Assembly (NCBI RefSeq): GCF_013817205.1
Contig: NZ_JACDDD010000007.1
Span: forward strand, 18,739-82,738
Origin: Polaromonas sp.
GTDB lineage: Bacteria; Pseudomonadota; Gammaproteobacteria; Burkholderiales; Burkholderiaceae_C
DNA length: 64,000 nucleotides
Direction of reading: 5' to 3'
Position 1 is the stretch's first letter, and each line of letters begins with the position of its first letter. A model generated the notes under the pieces. That model was not told the origin of the DNA and did no database searches. It worked only from the letters and a program-made list of their open reading frames with translations. Position numbers and translations under genes: made by a program. Positions 45,666 to 54,761 of the stretch are shown here, one piece after another.

Positions 45666-47057
45666 ATGCAAAATTTTGACTTCGACCTGTTTGTCATTGG
45701 TGGCGGCAGCGGTGGCGTTCGTGCCGCCCGCATGGCCGCGCAGCGCGGCGCGCGGGTGGCGCTGGCCGAAGTAGCGGCCATGGGCGGCACCTGCGTCAAC
45801 GTCGGATGCATCCCGAAAAAACTTTACAGCTACGCCGCGCACTACGCCGAAGCCTTTGAAGAGTCGCACGGCTTCGGCTGGGCCGGTGAAGCGCCGATTT
45901 TCGACTGGGAAGTCCTCAAGGCCAACCGCGCGCGGGAGATCACGCGTCTGAACGGCATCTACCAGGGACTGCTGCTGGGCGCGGGCGTCACCATTCTCAC
46001 GGGCTGGGCCACGCTGGTGGACGCACACAACGTGAAGGTGGAAGAGAAAACATATACCGCCAAAAACATCCTGATCGCCACCGGCGGCACCCCCAGCGTG
46101 CCGGCAGTGAAAGGACGCGAACACATCGTGACTTCCGATCACATGTTCGACCTGACGCCCTTCCCGAAACGCCTGCTGGTAGTGGGCGGCGGCTACATCG
46201 CCTGCGAGTTCGCCTCGATTTTCAACGGCCTCGGCTCAGCAGTCGCGCAGGTGCATCGGGGCGAAAAACTGCTCAGCGGCTTCGACGACGACGTGCGTAC
46301 GTTTATCGCCGGCGAAATGGCACGCAGCGGCGTGAACCTGCAGTTCAACAGCGAAGTGGCCGCCATCACAAAAACAGCGCAAGGTCTGAGGGTGGAGCTA
46401 AAAGGCGCTGACGCCCGTGCATTCACGGTCGATGCCGTCCTGTATGCCACCGGCCGGGTCCCCAACAGCAGCGGGCTGTGCCTGGCCGAAGCCGGCGTCA
46501 CGCTCAATCCCAAGGGTGCGGTCGAGGTCAACCGCCACTACCAAACCTCCCTGCCTTCGGTGTATGCACTGGGCGATGTCACGGCACGCCTGCAACTCAC
46601 GCCGGTGGCTCTGGGCGAGGCCATGGTGGTGGTGGACCATTTGCTGGGCGCTGCCGCTGGCAAAAACCCGCGCAGCATGAGTTATGAATTTGTGCCGACC
46701 GCGGTGTTTACCCATCCGAACATCGGCACGGTCGGGTATTCGGAAGCCGATGCGCGCAAGGAGTTTGGCAAGGTCTCGGTGTTCCGTGCCGACTTCAAGG
46801 CGCTCAAACACACACTGAGCGGCAGCGGTGAACGTACCTTGATGAAGCTGCTGGTGGACGATGCGACGGACAAGGTCGTTGGCCTGCATATGGTGGGCCC
46901 CGATGCCGGCGAAATTGTTCAGGGGTTTGCAGTGGCGATGAAGGCCGGTGCCACCAAGGCCATTTTTGACAGCACCATCGGCATCCACCCCACGGTGGCT
47001 GAAGAGTTTGTGACCATGCGCGAGCCGGTGAAGGCTGCGGTGGCCGCGAAAGCTTAA
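45666..47057 (+). CDS. gor: Glutathione-disulfide reductase
   Basis: The 463-aa flavoprotein has the FAD GxGxxG motif VIGGGSGGVRAAR, the redox-active disulfide GGTCVNVGCIPKK (Cys43 and Cys48), the NADPH-binding VVGGGYIACEFASIF, ALGDV near the second FAD site, and the C-terminal catalytic HPTVAEE with His441 and Glu446. It reduces oxidised glutathione with NADPH. It is monocistronic. An upstream in-frame extension of 81 residues has no family similarity. The nearby GST and OhrR-Ohr genes make this a region with several thiol-redox functions, though not one operon. Confidence 0.95.
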   Translation: MQNFDFDLFVIGGGSGGVRAARMAAQRGARVALAEVAAMGGTCVNVGCIPKKLYSYAAHYAEAFEESHGFGWAGEAPIFDWEVLKANRAREITRLNGIYQGLLLGAGVTILTGWATLVDAHNVKVEEKTYTAKNILIATGGTPSVPAVKGREHIVTSDHMFDLTPFPKRLLVVGGGYIACEFASIFNGLGSAVAQVHRGEKLLSGFDDDVRTFIAGEMARSGVNLQFNSEVAAITKTAQGLRVELKGADARAFTVDAVLYATGRVPNSSGLCLAEAGVTLNPKGAVEVNRHYQTSLPSVYALGDVTARLQLTPVALGEAMVVVDHLLGAAAGKNPRSMSYEFVPTAVFTHPNIGTVGYSEADARKEFGKVSVFRADFKALKHTLSGSGERTLMKLLVDDATDKVVGLHMVGPDAGEIVQGFAVAMKAGATKAIFDSTIGIHPTVAEEFVTMREPVKAAVAAKA

Positions 47058-47281
47058 GCCTGCTCGTCGGAATCCGGCGGCAGGACGATGTTGGCGCGCT
47101 CGATGGCCGCATCAAATGCGGCCAAGTCAGCATCGGCCTGGAAAGCGGCCCGTGTGTCCAGCGGGTGAAAAACCTGGTGCTGCAGCCGGCGCAGGGAATC
47201 CGATTTCTCCATCGCCTCCAGCACCTGCTGGGGCGCCATCATCAGTGCAAACGGATTGGCGAGGGGGATATCGACTCTCAT
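47054..47281 (-). CDS. Hypothetical protein, 75 aa
   Basis: The product MRVDIPLANPFALMMAPQQV and onward is small and mostly helical with an acidic C-terminus. Its ATG has AGGAG several bases upstream. It overlaps the end of gor by four bases on the opposite strand. I recall similar short proteins in Comamonadaceae genomes but no function. Confidence 0.6.
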   Translation of the reverse strand: MRVDIPLANPFALMMAPQQVLEAMEKSDSLRRLQHQVFHPLDTRAAFQADADLAAFDAAIERANIVLPPDSDEQA

Positions 47282-47448
47282 GGCAGCTCCTGTTGGGGGG
47301 GTCGCTGGTTGTGTTGATGGCTGTGACTGTAGGAGCCCGGTGAAATTTGGGCTAGTCAGCGGCCATGCAAAGCTGATGTAGGGTGCAGGCTGACAGGCTG
47401 TCGGTCTGCAGCCCCGCGCGCAGAACCCGCGCGGGGCACAATAAGCCC

Positions 47449-48948
47449 ATGCCTTACCTGCCCGCCTTCATCGCGCCCACCCGTTACACCGACCCCGCCG
47501 CCGCGCTGGCGCAGGTCCGCCTGATTTATGACCAGCAGATCACCCACCTGCGTGGCGCCATGCACCGCTACGTGGCCGGCGAAACCCTGCCGGGTCATGT
47601 GCGCGCCTGCTACCCCTTTGTCCGTATTCATACCGAGACGGTCGCACGCGCCACCCTGGAGACGCCCGACATCGAGCAGCTCAGTTATGGTTTTGTCGCA
47701 GGCCCCGGCCGTTTTGAGACCACACTGACCCGGCCCGACCTGTACGGCAACTACTACCTGGAGCAGTTCCGGCTGCTGCTGCAAAACCATTCGGTCGAAC
47801 TGGAAGTGGGCACCAGCACCCAGCCGATTCCGGTTCATTTCTCGTTTGCCGAACACGACCACATCGAAGGCAGCCTCAGCGCCGCGCGCCGCATGCTGAT
47901 GCGTGATGTGTTCGACCTGCCGGACCTGGCCGCCATGGACGACGGCATTGCCAACGGCACCTACGAAGCCAGCCCGGGCGAACCGCAGCCGCTGTCGCTG
48001 TTCACCGCAGCGCGGGTTGACTATTCACTGCAGCGCCTGCGCCACTACACCGGCACCTCGCCGCACTGGTTTCAGAACTTCGTGCTGTACACCAACTACC
48101 AGTTCTATATTGACGAGTTCGTGCGCCTGGGCCATGAAGAGATGGCCAAACCCGACAGCGAATACATCGCTTTTGTCGAACCTGGCAATGTGGTGACTCG
48201 CCGGGCCGGCCTGGCGCCCGTAGCCGGCGATGAACTCGGCATGGCGCCGCCGCGGCTGCCGCAGATGCCGGCCTACCACCTGATGCGGGCCGACCGCAGC
48301 GGCATTACCATGGTCAACATCGGCGTCGGCCCGGCCAATGCCAAGAACATCACCGACCACATCGCGGTGCTGCGCCCGCATGCCTGGATCATGCTGGGCC
48401 ACTGCGCCGGCCTGCGCAATAGCCAGCAACTCGGCGACTACGTGTTGGCCCACGGTTATGTGCGCGAAGACCATGTGCTGGACGAGGAATTGCCACTGTG
48501 GGTGCCGATACCCGCGCTGGCCGAAATTCAGGTGGCGCTGGAGCGGGCGGTCAAGGACGTGACGCGGCTGGAGGGGCCTGATCTCAAACGCATCATGCGC
48601 ACCGGCACCGTGGCCTCTACCGACAACCGCAACTGGGAGCTGCTGCCGGGCAACCAGCCGCAGCGCCGCTTCAGCCAGAGCCGCGCGGTGGCGCTGGACA
48701 TGGAAAGCGCCACCATCGCCGCCAACGGATTTCGCTTTCGTGTGCCCTACGGCACCCTGCTGTGTGTCAGCGACAAGCCCTTGCACGGCGAGATCAAACT
48801 GCCCGGCATGGCCAACCATTTCTACCGAGAACGGGTGGACCAACACTTGCGCATCGGCATTCGGGCCATCGAGCTGCTGCGCGCGCAGGGCAGCACCCAA
48901 TTGCACAGCCGCAAGCTGCGCAGTTTCTCGGAAGTGGCTTTTCAGTAG
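47449..48948 (+). CDS. amn: AMP nucleosidase
   Basis: The 499-aa enzyme has the N-terminal AMP-nucleosidase regulatory domain (ARLIYDQQITHLRGAMHRYVAG region) and a C-terminal nucleoside phosphorylase-like catalytic domain with MVNIGVGPANAKNITDHIAVLRPHAWIMLGHCAGLRNSQQLGDYVL and DMESATIAANG. It hydrolyses AMP to adenine and ribose 5-phosphate. The start at 47,449 leaves a short leader; a longer frame upstream is unsupported. A family A repeat directly follows the stop codon. Confidence 0.93.
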   Translation: MPYLPAFIAPTRYTDPAAALAQVRLIYDQQITHLRGAMHRYVAGETLPGHVRACYPFVRIHTETVARATLETPDIEQLSYGFVAGPGRFETTLTRPDLYGNYYLEQFRLLLQNHSVELEVGTSTQPIPVHFSFAEHDHIEGSLSAARRMLMRDVFDLPDLAAMDDGIANGTYEASPGEPQPLSLFTAARVDYSLQRLRHYTGTSPHWFQNFVLYTNYQFYIDEFVRLGHEEMAKPDSEYIAFVEPGNVVTRRAGLAPVAGDELGMAPPRLPQMPAYHLMRADRSGITMVNIGVGPANAKNITDHIAVLRPHAWIMLGHCAGLRNSQQLGDYVLAHGYVREDHVLDEELPLWVPIPALAEIQVALERAVKDVTRLEGPDLKRIMRTGTVASTDNRNWELLPGNQPQRRFSQSRAVALDMESATIAANGFRFRVPYGTLLCVSDKPLHGEIKLPGMANHFYRERVDQHLRIGIRAIELLRAQGSTQLHSRKLRSFSEVAFQ

Positions 48949-48961
48949 GCAGGCTTTAAGC

Positions 48962-49015
48962 GCTATTAATTTTATAGCTGCTTGCGCATATCAACAAAGG
49001 GCTGCAGCCTGTTTT
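48962..49015 (+). repeat. Dispersed intergenic repeat, copy 8 (family A)
   Basis: The stem GCTATTAATTTTATAGC is followed by TGCTTGCGCATATCAAC and the tail AAGGGCTGCAGCCTGTTTT. It is a near-consensus copy, 13 bases after the amn stop, between convergent amn and purT. Confidence 0.8.
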
Positions 49016-49034
49016 GCCAATAATCTGGGGCTGC

Positions 49035-50261
49035 TCAGGCCAATCGAGGCTTGACCAGCGACGCCGCCCGCTTGGCGTTGCTGCGCGCCACGGCCACGTC
49101 GTTATCAAACGCCAGCGCCACACCCATGCGTCGTTTGACAAAACTTTCGGGCTTGCCGAACAGCCGGATGTCGGTGTTTGGCACACGCAGGGCGTCGGCG
49201 ACACCGTCAAACACAATGCCTTGGGCATCGACACCACCGTAAATCACGGCGCTGGCGCCCGGGCTCTTCAGTGCGGTGTTGACCGGCAGGCCGAGGATGG
49301 CGCGGGCATGCAGCTCAAACTCGTTTTGCCACTGCGTACACATCGTGACCATGCCGGTGTCGTGCGGCCTGGGGCTGACCTCGCTGAACCAGACCTCGTC
49401 GCCCTTGACAAACAGCTCGACACCAAACAATCCGAGGCCGCCCGGCTGGCCGTCGTGGCCGATGCCGAGGTTGTCGGTCACGGCCTTGCAGATGTCGCGG
49501 CTTTTTTGCAGCGCGGCCGGGGCCATGGGCTGCGGCTGCCAGCTCTCGACGTAATCGCCGCTGACCTGCACATGACCTATGGGTTCGCAGAAATGAGTTT
49601 CGATTTGCCCATCGGCACCCATGGCGCGCACAGTCAGCTGGGTGATCTCGTAGTCAAAGTCGATGAAACCTTCGACGATGACACGGCCGTGGCTGACGCG
49701 GCCACCGGCCATGGCATAGTCCCAGGCTTTGTGCACGTCGTCGGGGCTGCTGATCTTGCTCTGGCCCTTGCCGGAAGAACTCATGACCGGTTTGACCACG
49801 CAGGGGTAGCCGACTTTTTTATCAATCGCCGCCTGAAGCTCGGCCAGCGAATCGCAAAAAACATAGGGGCTGGTGGGCAAGCCCAGCGTTTCGGCAGCCA
49901 GGCGGCGAATGCCCTCGCGGTCCATGGTCAGGCGCGCGGCGCGTGCCGTGGGTACCACACGCACCACACCGGCGGCTTCCAGTTCTTCCAGCATGGGCGT
50001 GGCAATCGCCTCGATTTCCGGCACCACCAAGTGCGGCCGGTCTTTTTCGATCAAGGCCTTGAGCTGGGCCGGATCACTCATGGTGATGGTGCGCGCATGG
50101 TGGGCCACCTGCTGGCCGGGTGCGTTGTCGTAGCGGTCGGTCGCAGTGGTTTCCACGCCAAGACGTTGCAAGGCGATCAACACCTCCTTGCCGAGCTCGC
50201 CGGAGCCCAGCAGCATAACTTTGGTGGCATGGGGAGACAGGGGTGTACCGAAGGTGGTCAT
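49035..50261 (-). CDS. purT: Formate-dependent phosphoribosylglycinamide formyltransferase PurT
   Basis: The 408-aa ATP-grasp enzyme has [22 protein letters not shown] at the N-terminus, the ATP-grasp core ([17 protein letters not shown]) and [19 protein letters not shown] in the C-terminal half. It makes formyl-GAR from GAR, formate and ATP in purine synthesis. The start at 50,261 matches the family; the 56-residue upstream frame is not part of the protein. It converges on amn, another purine enzyme, with a family A repeat between. Confidence 0.95.
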   Translation of the reverse strand: MTTFGTPLSPHATKVMLLGSGELGKEVLIALQRLGVETTATDRYDNAPGQQVAHHARTITMSDPAQLKALIEKDRPHLVVPEIEAIATPMLEELEAAGVVRVVPTARAARLTMDREGIRRLAAETLGLPTSPYVFCDSLAELQAAIDKKVGYPCVVKPVMSSSGKGQSKISSPDDVHKAWDYAMAGGRVSHGRVIVEGFIDFDYEITQLTVRAMGADGQIETHFCEPIGHVQVSGDYVESWQPQPMAPAALQKSRDICKAVTDNLGIGHDGQPGGLGLFGVELFVKGDEVWFSEVSPRPHDTGMVTMCTQWQNEFELHARAILGLPVNTALKSPGASAVIYGGVDAQGIVFDGVADALRVPNTDIRLFGKPESFVKRRMGVALAFDNDVAVARSNAKRAASLVKPRLA

Positions 50262-50466
50262 GGGATGTAGAGAAATAGGAAGTGGAAGGAAACCGGCTGG
50301 CGACGCCAGCAGAACCGGGTCACCGGCCGCGTCACTGCGACTGTACTTGACGGGAAAGAAGTGCCGCCCCGCAGGGCCTTCGGTCCTTTTACCCCCATAG
50401 ACGCAAAGCTCATCGCTTTCAGATAACAATGGTTCGCATTAAGCAACTGCCAACCGGGACATTTTT

Positions 50467-51285
50467 TTGACCACTACCCATTCCCTTCCAGCAAGCCCCA
50501 ACCCCGAAGCCCCTGCGCGCAAGCGCCGCCCGCCGCGCCGGGTAGAAGTCAGTCGCGTTGAAGTCCTGAGCCTCGCCATGCGCCGCATCACACTCAAAGG
50601 CGCGGAGCTGGAAGGTTTTCCGCCGGTGGGGCCCGCCAGTTATATCAAGCTGATCTTCCCGGAACCCGGGCAGACCGAGCCCGTACGGCCGCTGCCCGAC
50701 GGCCCGCGTGCGGTGTCCATGCGGACCTACACGCCGCTGGCCGTGCGCCCCGAAGCGCTGGAGGTCGATGTTGATTTTGTGCTCCACGGGGAAGGACCGG
50801 CCTCGACCTGGGCGGCACAGGCCAGCGTCGGCCAGGTCTTGTACCTGATGGGTCCCGGTCCTGGCTACCAGCCGGACACAGCCTGCACTGAGCACCTTCT
50901 CCTCGCTGATGACAGTGCACTGCCTGCGGTCGAAACCATTTTGGCTACCCTGCCGGCATCCGCCCGTGCCCGGGTGTTGCTGGAAGTGATCAGCGATGCC
51001 GAGCAGCGCCCGTTGCACAGCGCGGCAAAGCTTGAAGTCAGCTGGCTGGCACGCGGCACCAACCACCGGGCCGCAGGCCAGCCATTGGCCGCAGCCCTGC
51101 GCACGCTGGCGCCGCCGGGGCCTGACACGCGCATCTACCTGGCCTGCGAAGCAGCGGCCATGCGCCGTATCCGCCAGCAGCTGGTGGACGAGCTGGGCGT
51201 GAGCCGCAGCCAGATCGTGGGCCGGGGCTACTGGAAACTCGATGTGGTGAACCACCCCGACCACGATTACGGTGACGACGCCTGA
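50467..51285 (+). CDS. Siderophore-interacting protein (FAD-binding, ferric reductase-like), TTG start
   Basis: The 272-aa protein has the SIP/ViuB layout: an N-terminal FAD-binding barrel with MRTYTPLAVRP and a C-terminal SIP domain (LLLADDSALPAVETIL and IYLACEAAAMRRIRQQL). It likely releases iron from ferric siderophores by reduction with NAD(P)H. The start is a TTG at 50,467 with GGGAC upstream. It has no siderophore genes next to it, so it may be a stand-alone housekeeping gene. The C-terminus RGYWKLDVVNHPDHDYG is typical of the family. Confidence 0.88.
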   Translation: MTTTHSLPASPNPEAPARKRRPPRRVEVSRVEVLSLAMRRITLKGAELEGFPPVGPASYIKLIFPEPGQTEPVRPLPDGPRAVSMRTYTPLAVRPEALEVDVDFVLHGEGPASTWAAQASVGQVLYLMGPGPGYQPDTACTEHLLLADDSALPAVETILATLPASARARVLLEVISDAEQRPLHSAAKLEVSWLARGTNHRAAGQPLAAALRTLAPPGPDTRIYLACEAAAMRRIRQQLVDELGVSRSQIVGRGYWKLDVVNHPDHDYGDDA

Positions 51286-51330
51286 GCCAGACACAGGCGA
51301 TGCCCGGCGCGTATGGGCAACAATAGCCGC

Positions 51331-52284
51331 ATGAGCGATTGCCTTCTTCAGATCCGCGGCTTGCGCAAACACTATGGCAGTGCCGTGGTGGTGGATGATT
51401 TGTCCTTCGAGATTGCGCCGGGCGAATGCCTGGGCGTGATCGGCCCTAACGGTGCCGGCAAAACCACCACCATACGCATGTGCCTGGGTCTGACCGCACC
51501 CGACGCAGGCGAGATCAGCTACGCCCTGAACGGCGCCGAGCGCGGCTTGCGCATGCCGCAGGATGCCCTGGCCATCAAAGCCAGACTCGGCGTGGTCAGC
51601 CAGTTTGACACCTTGGACCCTGACTTCAGCTGCGCAGAAAACCTGCAGGTTTATGGCCGCTATTTCGGCATCAGCGCAGCCGAGGTTCGTGCGCGTGTTC
51701 CGGGCCTGCTGGAGTTTGCCTCCCTGACAGGCAAGGCGTCCAGCAAGCCCGGCGAGCTGTCGGGTGGCATGAGGCGGCGGCTGAGCCTGGCCCGCGCGCT
51801 GGTCAATGACCCCAGCCTGCTGCTGCTTGACGAGCCCACCACCGGACTGGACCCGCAAGCACGCCACCTGATGTGGGAGCGCCTGCAATTGCTGCTGCAA
51901 CAGGGCAAGTCCATACTGCTGACCACCCACTTCATGGACGAGGCAGAGCGCCTGTGTTCACGCCTGCTGGTGCTGGACCACGGCAAAAAAATTGCAGAAG
52001 GCAAGCCGCGCGAACTGATTGCGCAGCACCTGGAACCCGACGTGGTCGAGGTGTACGGCACGGGCGCGCTGGCGCTGGCGCAATCTCCCGAGCACGCGAG
52101 TTTGCGCGCGCTGGCCGCACGCGTGGAAGTCAGCGGTGAAACCGTGTTTTTCTACACCCAGGATGCCCGCCCGGTGCTGGACCGGCTGGCCTCACATGCC
52201 AGCCTGCGCACCCTGCACCGGCCTGCCAACCTGGAGGACCTGTTTCTGAAATTGACAGGCCGGCAGATTCGGGAGGACGCATGA
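51331..52284 (+). CDS. ABC-2 type exporter ATPase, NodI-like
   Basis: The 317-aa ATPase has Walker A GPNGAGKTTT, signature LSGGMRRRLSLARAL and Walker B LLLLDEPTTGLDPQ, with the NodI/ABC-2-type extended C-terminal domain (HRPANLEDLFLKLTGRQIRED). It powers the permease encoded immediately downstream with a four-base overlap. NodI exports lipo-chitin oligosaccharides in rhizobia, but homologues elsewhere export other compounds, so substrate is unknown. An ATG 18 bp upstream is also possible. Confidence 0.9.
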   Translation: MSDCLLQIRGLRKHYGSAVVVDDLSFEIAPGECLGVIGPNGAGKTTTIRMCLGLTAPDAGEISYALNGAERGLRMPQDALAIKARLGVVSQFDTLDPDFSCAENLQVYGRYFGISAAEVRARVPGLLEFASLTGKASSKPGELSGGMRRRLSLARALVNDPSLLLLDEPTTGLDPQARHLMWERLQLLLQQGKSILLTTHFMDEAERLCSRLLVLDHGKKIAEGKPRELIAQHLEPDVVEVYGTGALALAQSPEHASLRALAARVEVSGETVFFYTQDARPVLDRLASHASLRTLHRPANLEDLFLKLTGRQIREDA

Positions 52285-53081
52285 TGAATCAGTCGATCTT
52301 CCGAGCACCCGATCTGTCTGCTCGCTGGTGGCCCGTCTTCATGCGCAACCTGCTGGTCTGGCGCAAGCTCGCCATCCCCAGCCTGGTGGGCAACATCGCC
52401 GAGCCACTGATGTGGCTGGTGGCCTTTGGTTACGGCATGGGTGCACTGGTGGGCGAAATCACCGTCGGCGGCACCCCCGTGCCCTACATCCTGTTTCTGG
52501 CCAGCGGGTCTATCTGCATGAGCGCCATGAATGCGGCGAGTTTTGAGGCGCTGTACTCCGCGTTTTCGCGCATGCATGTGCAAAAAACCTGGGACGGCAT
52601 CATGAACGCACCGGTCAGCCTGGACAACGTGCTGCTGGCGGAGATGTTGTGGGCGGCTTTCAAGGCACTCTTTACCGTGACCGCCATATTAGGTGTGATG
52701 CTGGCCCTGGGCATCAGCCACAGCCCCAAGCTGCTGCTGGCCTGGCCCATCTTGCTGCTGGTGGGCATGATGTTTTCGTGCATGGCGCTGATCTTCAACG
52801 CGCTGGCCAAGGGCTACGACTTCTTCACCTACTACTTCACGCTGGTGCTGACGCCGATGATGTTTCTCAGCGGCATCTTTTTCCCGCGCGAGCAGTTGCC
52901 AGACCTGGTGCGCATCATCTCCGACTGGCTGCCCCTGACCAACGCGGTGGAAATCATCCGCCCGCTGTTCATGGACCAGTGGCCGTCAGCCCCCTGGCGG
53001 CACGGCCTGGTGCTGGTCGGGTACACCGTGGCCGGGTTCTGGGTGGCGCTGGCGCTGACGCGCAGGCGATTCAGGGCTTGA
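52281..53081 (+). CDS. ABC-2 type exporter permease, NodJ-like
   Basis: The 266-aa protein has about six transmembrane helices (GNIAEPLMWLVAFGYGMGAL, LFTVTAILGVMLALGI, LLVGMMFSCMALIFNALA) and the ABC-2 pattern FLSGIFFPREQLPDLVRIISDWLPLTNAVEIIRPL. It overlaps the ATPase gene by four bases (ATGA), forming a NodIJ-type pair. No nodulation genes are visible, so an exporter of lipid or polysaccharide precursors is as likely. The C-terminus ends in basic residues. Confidence 0.88.
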   Translation: MMNQSIFRAPDLSARWWPVFMRNLLVWRKLAIPSLVGNIAEPLMWLVAFGYGMGALVGEITVGGTPVPYILFLASGSICMSAMNAASFEALYSAFSRMHVQKTWDGIMNAPVSLDNVLLAEMLWAAFKALFTVTAILGVMLALGISHSPKLLLAWPILLLVGMMFSCMALIFNALAKGYDFFTYYFTLVLTPMMFLSGIFFPREQLPDLVRIISDWLPLTNAVEIIRPLFMDQWPSAPWRHGLVLVGYTVAGFWVALALTRRRFRA

Positions 53082-53126
53082 GTTCCCGGTTTGCAGGGGA
53101 AAAGTAAGGACCGCCAAAAGACCTCA

Positions 53127-53161
53127 TTGACGTTCTTGTTTGTACGGCATACATTTATGCC
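53127..53161 (+). promoter_or_regulatory. Sigma-70 promoter and overlapping dyad before tetR; leaderless transcript candidate
   Basis: TTGACG (53,127-53,132) and TACATT (53,150-53,155) are 17 bases apart. The expected start is near 53,162, the A of the tetR ATG. A dyad GGCAT-6-ATGCC (53,146-53,161) overlaps the -10 and fits auto-repression by the TetR product. Confidence 0.6.
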
Positions 53162-53866
53162 ATGCCTCACACCTTGCCGCCAGAGACCGAAGCCGACGCC
53201 CGCGCCATGCGCGAGCCGGGCCGGCGCATGCGTTCGCATCTGCTGGACATAGCAGTTGAACTGTTCAAGTCCCGCGGGCTGAGCGGCGTGTCGGTCGCGG
53301 AGATTGCGCAGGCCGCAGACGCTTTTCCCAGCCAGGTGACCTATTACTTTCGCACCAAGGAAGCGCTGTTTGTCGAGGCCGCCTGCCGCGAAATTCTCTA
53401 CACGGGCGAGCAGGCTGAGCATGCGGCCGCACAGGCCGGCACGCTGGCGCTTTACACACGTGCGCTGGCTGAAAGCGTGGTGGCTTCACCGGGCCTGGCG
53501 CTGTTTATCGAGGCGCTGACGCTGGCACGGCGTCGGCAAGACCTGGCGCCGCTGATCGAACGCACTTTCGAGCGCCTGCACAACGAAGGCGACCGCGCCT
53601 ATGCCGCCATTCGCGACCTGCGTCACTGGCCGCACGACGACGACCCGGCCCTGCGTGCCCGCCGGTTCTGGGCACTGGCGCTGGGCTCGGTGCTGCGCGG
53701 CGCTGCAACCGGCGTGGGCACCGAAGTCAGCGCGCGGGACATGCTGGCGCTGCTGAGTGATGACACGGCGCCGCAAGACCCTCCGGCCAACGCCCGCCCG
53801 CAACTTCAGGTGGTCAAATCCGCCGCAAAGGACAAACATGCCCGCCGCCGCACGCGTTCAAGCTGA
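53162..53866 (+). CDS. TetR-family regulator next to a fatty acid desaturase
   Basis: The 234-aa protein has a TetR helix-turn-helix (LLDIAVELFKSRGLSGVSVAEIAQAADAFPSQVTYYFRTKEALF) and a helical ligand domain, with a basic C-terminal tail. It overlaps the desaturase gene by 29 bases, so they are expressed together. A dyad over the -10 box suggests auto-regulation. DesT in Pseudomonas is a TetR regulator of a desaturase responding to acyl-CoA chain type, and this may be an analogue. No ribosome site is seen before the ATG. Confidence 0.85.
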   Translation: MPHTLPPETEADARAMREPGRRMRSHLLDIAVELFKSRGLSGVSVAEIAQAADAFPSQVTYYFRTKEALFVEAACREILYTGEQAEHAAAQAGTLALYTRALAESVVASPGLALFIEALTLARRRQDLAPLIERTFERLHNEGDRAYAAIRDLRHWPHDDDPALRARRFWALALGSVLRGAATGVGTEVSARDMLALLSDDTAPQDPPANARPQLQVVKSAAKDKHARRRTRSS

Positions 53867-54761
53867 CACCTTCTTCAGCCCTGGGGAATGGCAGGCGCTG
53901 ACCGCGCGATCCTCCTGGAAAGGCATCGCGCTCGTGGCGCACTGCTGGCTGGTGACAGGCGCGGCCATGGCAGTGGGGGTGATCTGGCCGCTGAGCATTC
54001 CCCTCATGGTGGTGATCATCGGCAACCGCCAGCTGGGCCTGTTTATCCTGATGCACGACGCCGCGCACGGGCTGCTGCATGTCAACCGCGCCGTCAACGA
54101 CCGACTGGCACTGTGGTTCTGCGGTCATGAGCTCAACATCTACCGTCCCTACCATTTGCAGCACCATCGCTTCGTCCAGCAAAGCGAAGACCCTGACCTG
54201 GTGTTGTCAGCGCCCTTCCCCATCACGCCCGGCTCTTTGCGGCGCAAGATCATCCGCGACCTGAGCGGGCAAACATTCGTCAAGCAGCGCTTTGGCGGAT
54301 TGCTAAAAAAACTGAAAACCCGGGCCAGCGGAGAAGCTGCCTGGCCGCTGATCGCTGCAGAGCTCCGGCAGCAGCGCATCTTCCTGATCAGCAACGGCGT
54401 GGGCCTGGTTTTGTTCAGTGCAGCCGGCCTGTGGTGGGCCTGGGTCTTGATGTGGCTGCTGCCCATGGCTACCTGGTTGCCGCTGGTCAGCCGCCTGCGC
54501 AATATTGCCGAGCATGCGTTGATTGAGCAAAACGGCACCGACCCGCTGCGCCACGCGCGCACCACCCACGCCAACCTGCTGGAGCGCCTGTTCATCGCAC
54601 CCTACTGGGTCAACTACCACTGCGAGCACCACATGTTCACGCAAATCCCCTGCTGGAACCTGCCACGCGCGCACCGCCTGCTGGCAGCCCGCGGCTTCAC
54701 CGCCGACATGGAGGTTCAGGCCGGTTATGCCACCGTGCTCAGGCTGGCCTCAGCGCGCTGA
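53838..54761 (+). CDS. Fatty acid desaturase family membrane protein
   Basis: The 307-aa membrane protein has the three His boxes HDAAH (73-77), HLQHH (106-110) and HCEHH (261-265) that bind a di-iron site, with hydrophobic helices between them (ALVAHCWLVTGAAMAVGVIW; ISNGVGLVLFSAAGLWW). It introduces double bonds or hydroxyls in acyl chains or hydrocarbons using O2. AAAGGAC lies five bases before the ATG at 53,838, inside the end of tetR. The exact substrate cannot be told. Its end converges with a 12-base overlap on the methyltransferase gene. Confidence 0.88.
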   Translation: MPAAARVQADTFFSPGEWQALTARSSWKGIALVAHCWLVTGAAMAVGVIWPLSIPLMVVIIGNRQLGLFILMHDAAHGLLHVNRAVNDRLALWFCGHELNIYRPYHLQHHRFVQQSEDPDLVLSAPFPITPGSLRRKIIRDLSGQTFVKQRFGGLLKKLKTRASGEAAWPLIAAELRQQRIFLISNGVGLVLFSAAGLWWAWVLMWLLPMATWLPLVSRLRNIAEHALIEQNGTDPLRHARTTHANLLERLFIAPYWVNYHCEHHMFTQIPCWNLPRAHRLLAARGFTADMEVQAGYATVLRLASAR

